From contig CM068585.1 in NCBI GenBank assembly GCA_035048485.1, positions 16,845,501-16,909,500 of the forward strand: a stretch of 64,000 nucleotides of DNA. The letters are read 5' to 3'. The stretch is from Pteria penguin. Taxonomy: Eukaryota > Mollusca > Bivalvia > Pterioida > Pteriidae. This document shows positions 55,401 to 64,000 of this stretch, in pieces (positions within the stretch are counted from its first letter, which is position 1; each line of letters opens with the position of its first letter). The notes below the pieces were generated by a model. It searched no databases. It saw nothing but the letters and a program-made list of their open reading frames with translations, and was not told the origin of the DNA. The position numbers and the translations under genes were made by a program.

Positions 55401-58400
55401 CTCTCATTCTACCATCCGATGACATCATAGCCGTTATTGAGGTCAGTTCATTGAATATCTATTTTTAATCTCAGTTGAAATCAAGATGTTGATTAATCCA
55501 GCAACCATGGCGGGTGTTTGTTGGCTAGTGTGATCTATGTCTGTGCGGGTGTTGATTGGCTAATGTGGTTTATGTCTGTGTATACATCAGCAATTTTGGC
55601 GGGTGTTGCTAATACAACAGAAGACGCTGAATCTTCTATATGCTCTCACTTCTTGTTCATACTGTCCATTACTTTCGTATTTAACTTTACTGATAACAAT
55701 TTTAAATTGTATAATGATATAAAAATGTTCATTTCAATAAAAAAAACCCCCAAAAAACCAAAAACAAAAAAGCAAAAAAACTAAGTGTTTCTTCATGGCT
55801 TATTGTAACTATTCATCCTACATGCATTGTTAGCAAACTGATTAACACTGCATTCTCTATTTTCTTAGATTGTCAGGAAAAGGTCTGTAACAACATCGGT
55901 GTTTTCAGAAGCGGATTTACAGCTTGCCAATGCCATTATAGGATGGATGACAGCGTGTATACATGAAAATGACACGAAGCGAATCCTGAATACACAGCAA
56001 GAACTGAATGCTTTCCTGTTGGAAACAACCAAAGATATGTTCGATGAGATGACGAATGTAGATAAAGTAAGTTATGTTTATGATTTACGTATTACATACA
56101 GGTATGTGCTGGTGCCGACTTACGTGACATAGGAGATGGAGGGCAGAAAAGGCAGCTAGGGCGGTGTATATGCTGCATATCCATACCTAATGTCCTTCTC
56201 TAGCTAGAAAACAGTTCAAAAGTTCCCTCCCAAAAAGTTGTAGTGGGGATGGAGTGTTACAGTGACGGATCAAAGGCAGTTCACCAGAGTAACAACTCTC
56301 CCCTGTCCGATGGAAAAATTTTACCATTGTATTATTGTTAAGGTTCCAATTACCCTTTCCTAATGTGGAACCCGACTTTCTGGATCCGCCTCTGATGTTA
56401 TTTCATTCATTTTGCGAATTCCAAGTTGCATTTGCATGTATATCCCCCTTCCAAGTTTGGGTAATATAAGAATCATTGCGTATGTGTCTGTTTATCCGTC
56501 CAGATGTCTTCCCCAGGATTTCTCCCAATTGAGTGCATGGATTTTTTTTAACTTGATAGGAAAGAAAACTACCATGAATAATTGTCCATGAAGGGATATC
56601 ACCAATGCCAATTAATTTTGACCTGGGAGTTAGAATGTAATGCATTAGAGTAAGACCTTACCATCTTCACTATTCCAAACACTTGGGTGGATTTCAGTGA
56701 AACTTTGCACAAAGGAAAATCATAATATCTAGATGATGATCATGAAGGAATGAAGCCCCGGTTTGATCTTTTTTTGTGTATCATGGAACGGCACTTGTAC
56801 TCAATGTTATGACATAACAGGCAGCGTCACCGTGGTATAACATCTACCTCCAAGTCCTTGGAAGGACAGGCTTGGTGTAGTGGTTAAGCGCTTGGATTAC
56901 GGCGCCGACGATCCGGGTTCGATTCCCGGGTTGTGCCACTATGGTAGAGAGGTTGGTTATCTTCTGCTTCCATGTCGCGATATAACTGAAAAATTGTTGA
57001 AAGCGACGTAAAACACCAACCAACCAACCAACCAAGTCCTTGGAAGGATTTCAACAAGAGGCATAGGGAAGGGGATATTTACCTGATTTTTCTTTCAAAA
57101 GTGATGAGCATTTGACCAAGAAAATTTTGATGCGCTGACCCATATTTGCTATACACATACAGTATATTGTCATTAGACCTCTTATAAACACATCGATACA
57201 TTAGGATAAAACCTGGCACGGCGGAAGTTGTTTAAGTTCTACCACACACACCCTTAAGTAGATTTCATACGACTGTTGTCTTTTGAAATCAGATGGTATC
57301 TTTAGATTTCAGATGGTGTCTTTAGACTTCAATTGGTGTCTTTAGATTTCAGATGGTGTCTTCAGATTTCATATGCTGTCTTTAAATTTCAGACTGTAGT
57401 TTTAGATTTCAGATGGTGTCTTTAAACTTCAGATGGTATCTTTAGATTTCATGTTGTATTTAGTTTTCAGATGGTGTCTTGAAATTTCAGATGGTGTCTT
57501 GAAATTTCAGATGGTGTCTTTAGATTTAGATTTCTGATGGTATCTGTATCCGTTTACATTGCTGTAGTCCTACTTTCCAGATGACTCGAGTTCCATTTAA
57601 TCCAGAATGATGATTTGTCACATGTTGAATGTTCATTACCTTAGGATCGAGAATCCATATAAATGTGAGGACTGAACGATTATAGATGTATAGTATAGTT
57701 TATTAACCAAATACCATACAGCATATAGATATATACGTACAAAGACATTACATACATATATACAAATACACATCAAGGTCAAGTACAAGTATATCATATA
57801 CATGTAATATATAAATATATATATGCCGGTATAATTATGAATAATATAACAGACATAATAATACAGAATTTCAAATTTTCATACATTTTTGCTTATTGAA
57901 AAGGTTTGTTTAGTGATTTAGGGTATTACTTCTAAAGGACTTTTCTGGCAGAGTACGTTTTATTTGAACTTTAATCCATTTGATATTCGTTATTACATAC
58001 TATAGAATCATAGACTTAGTAATGAGCATTAAACATCACAATTTGTTTTAATTTCAGGTGGTGCAAAAAATTATCATGTTTACAAAGAATTTGGTGAAGG
58101 CTGACCGATGCTCCATGTTTCTGGTCGACGAAGAGAAGAATGAATTATACGCGGACTATTTTGACGTCGGGGTACTTGATGCAAATGGACAACCAGTGTT
58201 TGAGAAACGCTCCCAAATTCGCTTTCATACCAGTAAAGGTATCGCTGGACACGTGGCAGTGACCGGGAAGGTATAGTTATATAAGAAATTTAAAGGAGCA
58301 TGGTCCGATTGAAGTCGGGAAAAATATAAAAAATGTAAACGGATTTCTTAAACGGCAATCGATTGCTAGTATATTATCTAAGATGTGTAAAAAGTATCGT

Positions 58401-60306
58401 TACCAAAGTCGATGTCGTTAACGAGATATGCCCGTTTTAAATTTGCAACATAACTAGGCCAACTCCTTGAATATTGATGAGGTCGGTCAGAGGAAATCAC
58501 GTGACAATGAAACTCGAGCTTTACTCGATTCTAACATTTGTTCCACTTTTCTTTTTTTTTTTTTGGCCTCGGAGTCTGTGTATAGTTATTTTCTACCACA
58601 CTTTTGCTTTTCTCGTGCTCGTATTCCTCCATGTGAACCATTTTTGTTGTTTTCTACGGTGAATATCCGCGCACGCGTGTGATTATGTGCGGAGCATCGC
58701 CTTATTTGGGGATTTGATACCAACCGAATTTAATTCGACTGAATTACCTTTATTCTACGAAAACACTGAGGGATTTTAGTTTTGAATTTTGCAATTAACA
58801 CAAAGTTTATAATTTATGTAATACAGGAAAAATAAGATATTGTCGTAATTTATCCTTTTCATGCTAAAATTTTCCAGTCTCGGACTATGTCCCTTTAAAA
58901 CTTTGTAGATAATAAATAAGCGGAGTACTCTTGGGTATACTTTCTAAATAAAAAGTTTAGACAAATCATTATTGAATCATATTTTGATTTCAAAAAAGGG
59001 TTAATGAGTACTTTTAAACTTTCTTGTTATTTATGAATTTGTGAGATAATGAATTTCACTTTTGGAGTGGCGCAATTTTGTTTTCTTGATACCAGTGCCG
59101 TATCATAAGAATGAGACTCAGTTTTCTTGAAGCTTTGACACCCACACAAGCAATACCAAATATTTGTTGAAATACTACATGGATACCACATTTAATTTTC
59201 CTCTCAAATTTGCAGGCGGAGAATATATATAATGCGTATGCAGACAAACGTTTCAATCCCGACATAGATAAAGCTACGGGATACCACACCCGAAATATTT
59301 TATGTATGCCGATTTTCAGCAAACACAGAGTTATCGGAGTGGTCCAGATGATCAACAGTCTGAGCGGAGACCATTTCACGCATGCGGATGAAACTGCTTT
59401 TAATATGTTTGCTGTGTATTGCGCGCTCGCAATCCAGTACAGCATCGTATATAAAATGTTGAAGAGACAACAGAACCAGTACAGGGTGGCCGTGGAGATT
59501 TTGCAATACCACACTAACTGCCAGGAGGATGAGGTAGCCGTTTTGCTTAAGAATCCACATATATCTGCTGACCACGTGCCAGATGATCTACACCTGTATG
59601 ACTTCTGTGCTTACCAACATGAATTCATTCTACCGCAGCTCTTCATTCTAATGATTGGAGAAATGTTTGGACCAAATCAGTTCGAACTACAGAAGCTTTG
59701 TCGTTTTGTTCTCACCGTAAGGTAAAAAAAATACAGTCGAGTCGCAACTATTTGACGAGAAAAACAATACAAATGATTACTTGCCTATCTTAAAAATTTT
59801 TCGAAACAACTTCACTAAATATCTCTGACCTATATCGCACCAATTCGGGGGAAAAATTAAAATAGATTTAGAAAGGGACTTTTCAATGATAAGGACTTTT
59901 AATGTAACTGTTTTCAACTATATTTTGGCGAGTGTCTGTAGCACATTGGATGACTCCTTAATTAAATTAGTGTTAGCTGTCCCAATTATTCTATTCCTAT
60001 TGCCACAGCGTGTATTTCGATTATTATTTCAAATCCATTTTTCCGAATGCACATGTACAATGTACATCATCATTGCTTCCAGTGCAGATAGCTACACCTT
60101 TGATAAACTTCAACGCACCACTCTTTAAATCCACTTGACTTGGACTGTTTTATAAGACTTTATACCGTGTGTGAAGTTTACTTCATGTCACTGTTTTCAA
60201 TTCTTGTAATATAAATTGAAGGAAGGAACCACGACCAATTGATAAATATATAACACTCTACATAATGAAAAAAAAAAACCCCAAAACAAAACAAAATACA
60301 ATACAT

Positions 60307-60366
<60 letters not shown>

Positions 60367-60371
60367 TTAAC

Positions 60372-60433
<62 letters not shown>

Positions 60434-60450
60434 CAATAATAATATATGCA

Positions 60451-60483
<33 letters not shown>

Positions 60484-63151
60484 ATATAAAAAAAGCAAAA
60501 TTTTGATACGTAAACGATTATAAAGATGAAACCCCCAGGTTTTTGGCACTATAATTCCATCGTGTCATCAAAAGCCTCCAAGGAGTCTTTAACACTTTAA
60601 GGCCATTTGATGCTAACGATGGAATTCTAGATCGTCAAATAATTGTGATTAAACCTCATCCGGGATCAACGGAAATTTTATCATGGAGGAACACTACTAT
60701 GTCGTTTCGTTCGTTAGGCAAATGTCGACTTTTTTTTACATTTCATATACATGTACAATTACAAACAATGTCAGCTTCATAATGGTAACCAAATTTTGTT
60801 GTTGAGCGTCATGTACCCGTTTGACCAAATAGTAAATATTCGAATACACGTCATTTTTCTGACTAGGATTTTTTTATATATTCGAAAGTGTTTCAAGCAA
60901 ATTTATTTTAGAGTGTTTGAAATTACAGTATTTTCATTTAGGATTTAAAAATTAACGAGTTATCCTGGTCTAATTTTTGCATATATAAGCGGACGGGCAG
61001 GTACACTGACAGACCGGTATGTACACTGGCAGACCGGCATGTACACTCACGGACTGGCAGGTACACTAGCGGACTGGTAGGTACACTGGCAGCCCGGCAT
61101 GTACAATAACAGATTGGCAGGTACACTAACGGACGGGCAAGTACACTGGCAGACCGGCATGTATACTGGCGGGCTGGCAGGTACACTAGCGGACTGGTAG
61201 GTACACTGGCAGCCCGGCATGTACAATAACAGATTGGCAGGTACACTAACGGACGGACAAGTACACTGGCAGACCGGCATGTATACTGGCGGGCTGGCAG
61301 GTACACTAGCGGACTGGCAGGTACACTAGAGGACTGGCAGGTACACTGGCGGACCGTCAGGTACATGTACACCAGCAGACTGGCAAGTATACCGGCAGAC
61401 TAGCAAGTATACTAGCGGGTACACTGCTAGACTACCAAGTACACTAACGAACCTTCGGCAGGTTTGTCAGGGCAACCAACTGCACCTTTGCCAGATATAC
61501 CGGTGCATCTTCGCACTGTCGCCAGGTACACCGGTGCATTTTTGCTAGGTATACCACTGCACTTTTGCCAGATACACCGGCGCATCTTCACCTGGCACAC
61601 CGGCGCATCTTCACCTGGCACACCGACGCATCTTTGCCATGTACATAAGCCTTGACACTTGCTCTGTCCGGGATTCGATCCCAGATATAACAGGTATGAA
61701 AAACTAGAACGAGTTTCAGGGCAAGCCTGGCCCACTCAGCTACCAAGGCCTACACTTAGTAATGCTAAATCTGTAAGGTTTTGGCGTTACCTTCGTGGTT
61801 TGAGTACAACACTTGTATGTTTTATGAAAAAAAAAAACAAACCATTTTCAGCTAAGAGAAACATATTACATATTTGAATAAATGGAATGAGTTTACTTAT
61901 ATTCTGTGTACATGTTAATATCATGGTCAATGCATTTTTAATAAAATCAGTTTTTATATTGTATTTACAGGAGAAATTATAGACCAATACCCTACCATAA
62001 CTGGATACATGGATTTCACGTCATGCACGCCCTCTGGTGTATGATTGAGGGAAGTCCAAACCTGTTCACGAATTTCGAGAAGATGGCACTAATAATAGGT
62101 GGTAGGTACAATATATAAGGTCTATAGGTTTCGATGATTTTCACTTTGACTTCCCGAAGTTGATTTATAGTTTTCGGATCCATTGCTATTAAAGTGTATT
62201 CAGGTACTTGTACATCACAACCGTAGTGACAGCGGTAAATTAACTGAATTTCATCATATTTCTTTCTTCTTATACGTCCATATAGTATACTGTAACTATA
62301 TCAGTACTAATAATATATGATATGATATATGATATGATATGTACTGTAGTCATAAAACGGTTTTCGTCATCTTTCGGAATACTACGTTCTAGGGTTACCG
62401 GAGGTAACATGGCAATGCTGAACACACACCGTACACAGCTAGATTGGTGCTATAGGTATCATGACGCTATCCTATCTTCATTTCATATAAATCACATGAA
62501 TTTTAGATTGATACTATTAACCATAATCTAAAAATACTATTGAACGTAATTTAAAATTTTGCAGTTCTTTTACTAATTTTATCAGTAAATATATAAGAGA
62601 ATAGATAATTTATTTACATAGGCGGGTGGTATGTAGGATTATTTTACGGGAGGGCATTACCTATAAGAATATGTCTGGCAGAGAAAGGTAGCTTCTACTG
62701 CAATGAAAGAGATAACATTAAAAGTTAAAAACATCTATCTTAAACATATGTATAACAATCATATAGATAAATTTGAAATAACAAATGTTTTAAATACAGT
62801 TTGTTACGCTACTTGACAAGATTACACACTCCAACAGTAAGAGAACCAGGGAAAGGATAATATTCAGATTGTGGTGCTTACCTTAATCAGAGACATATAT
62901 ACACATGTATATAATGTCTCTGCCTTAATTTATATCATTTCCACCGTCTTTTGACTACCAGGTGATGGTTGTATCTCATAATAAACTTGTGTTTTAGTCT
63001 CTAAATATAATGTCGCTATGCAATATATTTCTGTTAAAGGTTTATGCCATGACGTCGACCATAGAGGCTATACCAATGCATTCTTCACCAAGTTGGAGCT
63101 GCCATTAGCCAATTTATATTCTACATCGGTTATGGAACAGCACCATTACAG
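48937..63151 (+). CDS. PDE10-like 3',5'-cyclic-nucleotide phosphodiesterase (5' seven exons)
   Basis: Exons 48937-49433, 55345-55441, 55869-56066, 58058-58270, 59216-59721, 61971-62101 and 63040-63151 join with GT/AG borders and consistent phases (2,0,0,0,2,1,2) into about 584 residues. An in-frame TAA 21 bases upstream supports the ATG. GAF-A spans about 75-240 ([15 protein letters not shown]) and GAF-B about 255-420 ([35 protein letters not shown]). The catalytic domain begins with HNWIH (513-517) and the metal-binding HDVDHRG (551-557). The [17 protein letters not shown] and LCRF landmarks fit the PDE10 family better than PDE5/6/11. By family it hydrolyses cAMP and cGMP. The GAF-B NKFDE motif reads N382-S383, F389, D393-E394. 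The rest of the catalytic domain lies beyond the window. Confidence 0.92.
49474..49545 (+). repeat. tRNA-like SINE head
   Basis: A box agtatctcagtaggtagg and a B-box-like ggtacaaatcc at tRNA spacing; the stems are decayed. G+C-rich short repeats (ggtaagatccctccctgcc twice, 49879-49945) follow. Confidence 0.45.
50475..51150 (+). repeat. Bivalve-type dispersed repeat with 145-bp internal units
   Basis: Starts cacctgagctgaaggctcaa and ends gtgagcgatataggcccatt. Between them a 145-bp unit (cgacttcttctccagaagcg, aatatggccgccattggctc) recurs about 3.3 times. Same family as the longer element at 41268-44770. The frame at 50241-50759 crosses it and is not a gene. Confidence 0.8.
51385..54943 (-). 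mobile_element. Nearly complete CR1-type LINE, antisense in intron 1
   Basis: Minus-strand ORF2 begins at 54943 (or Met16) with a hydrophobic leader and a 2A-like DIAENPGP. Then an APE-type endonuclease ([31 protein letters not shown]; to 53918), reverse transcriptase ([47 protein letters not shown]; 53622-52501), [14 protein letters not shown] and [11 protein letters not shown] (52450-51950), and a C-terminal [19 protein letters not shown] knuckle (51969-51655). Catalytic residues are intact, but frameshifts near 53900, 52490 and 51955 break the frame. The 3' end carries an ATTC-type tetramer tail (about 51390-51406). No ORF1 was found, so it is either 5'-truncated or lacks one. Relatively young. 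Confidence 0.9.
54797..54820 (-). other. 2A-like motif (DIAENPGP) in LINE N-terminus
   Basis: Residues 42-49 of the LINE reading frame. It sits directly after a leucine-rich segment, the usual setting of 2A-like ribosome-skipping motifs in CR1-type LINEs. It deviates from the D-(V/I)-E-x-NPGP consensus by Ala in place of Glu. Whether it still works cannot be told from sequence. Confidence 0.6.
55345..55441 (+). CDS. PDE10-like exon 2
   Basis: Acceptor tttttcag, donor gtcagt, phase 2 in and 0 out. Encodes [20 protein letters not shown] and the end of the GAF-A sheet. Confidence 0.88.
55442..55868. other. PDE10-like intron 2
   Basis: Short intron. A roughly 55-bp imperfect repeat (ggcgggtgtttgttggctag, then gtgttgattggctaatgtgg) lies at 55508-55610. 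Nothing else seen. Confidence 0.6.
55869..56066 (+). CDS. PDE10-like exon 3 (end of GAF-A, linker helix)
   Basis: Acceptor tttcttag, donor gtaagt, phase 0 both sides. Encodes [16 protein letters not shown] and the long helix with [20 protein letters not shown] that links the GAF domains. Confidence 0.92.
56850..57048 (+). mobile_element. tRNA-derived SINE with 17-bp target-site duplication
   Basis: Flanked by CCAAGTCCTTGGAAGGA on both sides (56850-56866 and 57032-57048). A box cttggtgtagtggttaagcg, B box ggttcgattcccgg, 3' domain gcgatataactgaaaaattg, and tail of caac tetramers. Perfect duplications mean recent insertion. Confidence 0.93.
57285..57545. repeat. Degenerate 20-bp tandem repeat, about 13 copies
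   Basis: Unit tttagatttcagatggtgtc with frequent single-base changes and one 23-bp unit. Confidence 0.85.
58058..58270 (+). CDS. PDE10-like exon 4 (first half of GAF-B)
   Basis: Acceptor atttcag, donor gtatag, phase 0 both sides. Encodes [18 protein letters not shown] and [12 protein letters not shown]. Confidence 0.93.
58271..59215. other. PDE10-like intron 4
   Basis: A+T-rich, no repeat or coding signal recognised apart from a poly-T run near 58555. Confidence 0.6.
59216..59721 (+). CDS. PDE10-like exon 5 (second half of GAF-B, linker, start of catalytic domain)
   Basis: Acceptor tttgcag, donor gtaaaa, phase 0 in and 2 out. Encodes [39 protein letters not shown], then the linker and [13 protein letters not shown]. 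Largest coding exon. Confidence 0.94.
60309..60481. repeat. (TAA)n and (GAT)n microsatellites
   Basis: Two TAA/ATA runs split by gttaacaat, then a GAT run. These explain the poly-Ile and poly-Leu frames on either strand. Confidence 0.97.
60990..61440. repeat. 20-bp minisatellite with 120-bp higher-order repeat
   Basis: Basic unit ggactggcaggtacactagc. Between 61081 and 61320 a block of six units (120 bp) occurs twice with only two or three differences, marked by agcccggcatgtacaataac at 61091 and 61211. Confidence 0.92.
61480..61650. repeat. Short 23-29-bp tandem repeat
   Basis: Unit around caccggcgcatcttcacctg, about six diverged copies, immediately after the 20-bp array. Confidence 0.8.
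61660..61750 (-). repeat. tRNA-like SINE head (class II-like)
   Basis: On the minus strand it reads tggtagctgagtgggccagg, later gggatcgaatcccggac. The spacing suits a tRNA with a long variable arm (Ser/Leu type). No CCA-type end or clear acceptor, so a SINE head or pseudogene. Confidence 0.5.
61971..62101 (+). CDS. PDE10-like exon 6 (catalytic domain, HNxxH)
   Basis: Acceptor tatttacag, donor gtaggt, phase 2 in and 1 out. Encodes [20 protein letters not shown] and on to FEKMALIIG. The donor one codon earlier (gtggta) would drop a residue and fits worse. Confidence 0.92.
62102..63039. other. PDE10-like intron 6
   Basis: Short gatat repeats near 62316-62342 and a small inverted repeat (cagagacatatatacaca and tataatgtctctg, 62894-62927). 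No exon seen. Confidence 0.6.
63040..63151 (+). CDS. PDE10-like exon 7 (HDxDHRG metal site)
   Basis: Acceptor tgttaaag, donor gtttac, phase 1 in and 2 out. Encodes [15 protein letters not shown] and [15 protein letters not shown]. The donor GTTTAC is weak. Confidence 0.92.
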
Positions 63152-64000
63152 GTTTACGTCGCTTCTGTTTAAGCTTTTCTGAAAAATGTACATCTGTGCC
63201 TTGTTGATTGACATTTACTTCCTTTTTATTATAAAAAGTCGAGCTAGATGTATTATATGTAACAGGCAGAAGTTAAGAAATTTGATTGAAATATATTTAG
63301 CTCGACAGAATCCATCCTTTGCAAAGCGAAAAGGAAATAGAAGATCTCAAACGAGTATCAAAACGTCAGTTTCGAAACACAAATCCGGACCGTCAATTTT
63401 CGGTTTTTATATCCTCCTTGCAACGCAAGTTGAGGTACAGGTGGGACACCGCTGGCCATTATAGTAAATATAAATGTAAAATGGTATCTCGGTAATTATG
63501 AATTATAACGATTTTTTTCTGTGAAACTAACAACACTGATTGTTGAGAATTGTCTGAATGAAGTATCCTAGATGTTCATGTATTCTATTTTCCCTGATAA
63601 TTTTTATAATTCTTTGTAGAAGCCAACTTTCCACCGGTATCCGTTGTACTGAAGATCTAAACTGCCCAATAACACTCATGAAACTAGTAGTTCTCAGGGT
63701 TTTTTTTTATCAAAGCTAATTGACAACACAAACATTGTTATCCTTCCTTATTTTCGTGTATTTGTTGATTTATTCGCGTTCAAATAGAGAGGGCCATTAC
63801 GCGTAAAATTCGAAAAGAGTCGATCCGGATCGGTATCTCGAAACTCGCGTATTTCAATCGACATTTTTTGAAAAAAGTTTCGTGTTTTTGAAATCCCCGA
63901 TCCATGGCAAGGTGATTTAAATCTTACAAGTTTCCTAAAATTTTGTTTGAAATAAAATTTCATTTCATTTTTCAAAACCAGTTTCAAGCATTAAAAAACA
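63152..64000. other. PDE10-like intron 7 (partial)
   Basis: No further catalytic-domain exon is recognisable before the window ends, so the remaining exons lie to the right. Confidence 0.65.

Larger units (their letters stand above)
56067..58057. other. PDE10-like intron 3
   Basis: Contains a young SINE (56850-57048) and a degenerate 20-bp tandem repeat (57285-57545); otherwise A+T-rich. Confidence 0.7.
59722..61970. other. PDE10-like intron 5
   Basis: Contains microsatellites, two minisatellites and a tRNA-like SINE head, listed separately. The rest is A+T-rich. Confidence 0.7.

Noticed and set aside
60265..60489. Poly-Ile / poly-Leu frames
   Set aside because: Translation of (TAA)n and (GAT)n microsatellites.
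63619..63720. Possible eighth phosphodiesterase exon after tttgtag
   Set aside because: The frame-compatible translation (SQLSTGIRC...) lacks the residues expected after MEQHHY in the catalytic domain and soon stops; taken as chance.

Overview
The window is animal nuclear DNA: A+T-rich, intron-rich, and crowded with retrotransposons, foldback elements, tRNA-derived SINEs and minisatellites. A mollusc, probably a bivalve, is my inference. It rests on the 3' domain of the SINEs, on secreted C-type lectins with NPS calcium motifs, and on a dispersed repeat ending in 'gtgagcgatataggccca', a type I associate with bivalve genomes. There are no prokaryotic operons, CRISPR arrays or intact tRNA genes.

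Three protein-coding genes can be assembled exon by exon with consistent splice phases. (1) A secreted C-type lectin on + (14673-21822, at least four coding exons, 162 aa if read to the first stop). (2) A paralogous secreted C-type lectin on - (23663-31644, four coding exons, 154 aa), convergent with the first and with the same intron phases (1-0-1). (3) The first seven coding exons of a PDE10-like cyclic-nucleotide phosphodiesterase on + (48937-63151, about 584 residues visible), with two GAF domains and the start of the HD-type catalytic domain. It runs off the right edge.

Layout. 1-4970: intergenic, with an intact SINE bounded by target-site duplications. 4975-10570: three unrelated minisatellites in series (46, 41 and 48 bp units). 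10600-31650: the lectin pair, whose introns hold a 42-bp minisatellite, a 71-bp-arm hairpin, a LINE fragment, SINEs, a 29/58-bp minisatellite and three copies of a small inverted-repeat element. 31650-36660: intergenic, with a possible LTR relic. 36664-39640: a 5'-truncated CR1/Jockey-type LINE. 39640-46560: repeats, including a bivalve-type element interrupted by an L1/Tx1-like LINE fragment. 46560-48790: a stack of foldback elements just upstream of the phosphodiesterase start. 48937-64000: the phosphodiesterase gene, with a nearly complete antisense CR1-type LINE in intron 1, a textbook SINE insertion in intron 3 and minisatellites in intron 5.

The two lectins look like a tandem-inverted duplicate pair. 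Sugar binding or immune function is family inference. The phosphodiesterase is unrelated to them. I see no multi-gene system of undescribed type. The most unusual material is structural: large foldback DNA without transposase, minisatellites open in several frames, a 2A-like motif in a LINE, and splice donors overlapping the lectin stop codons.
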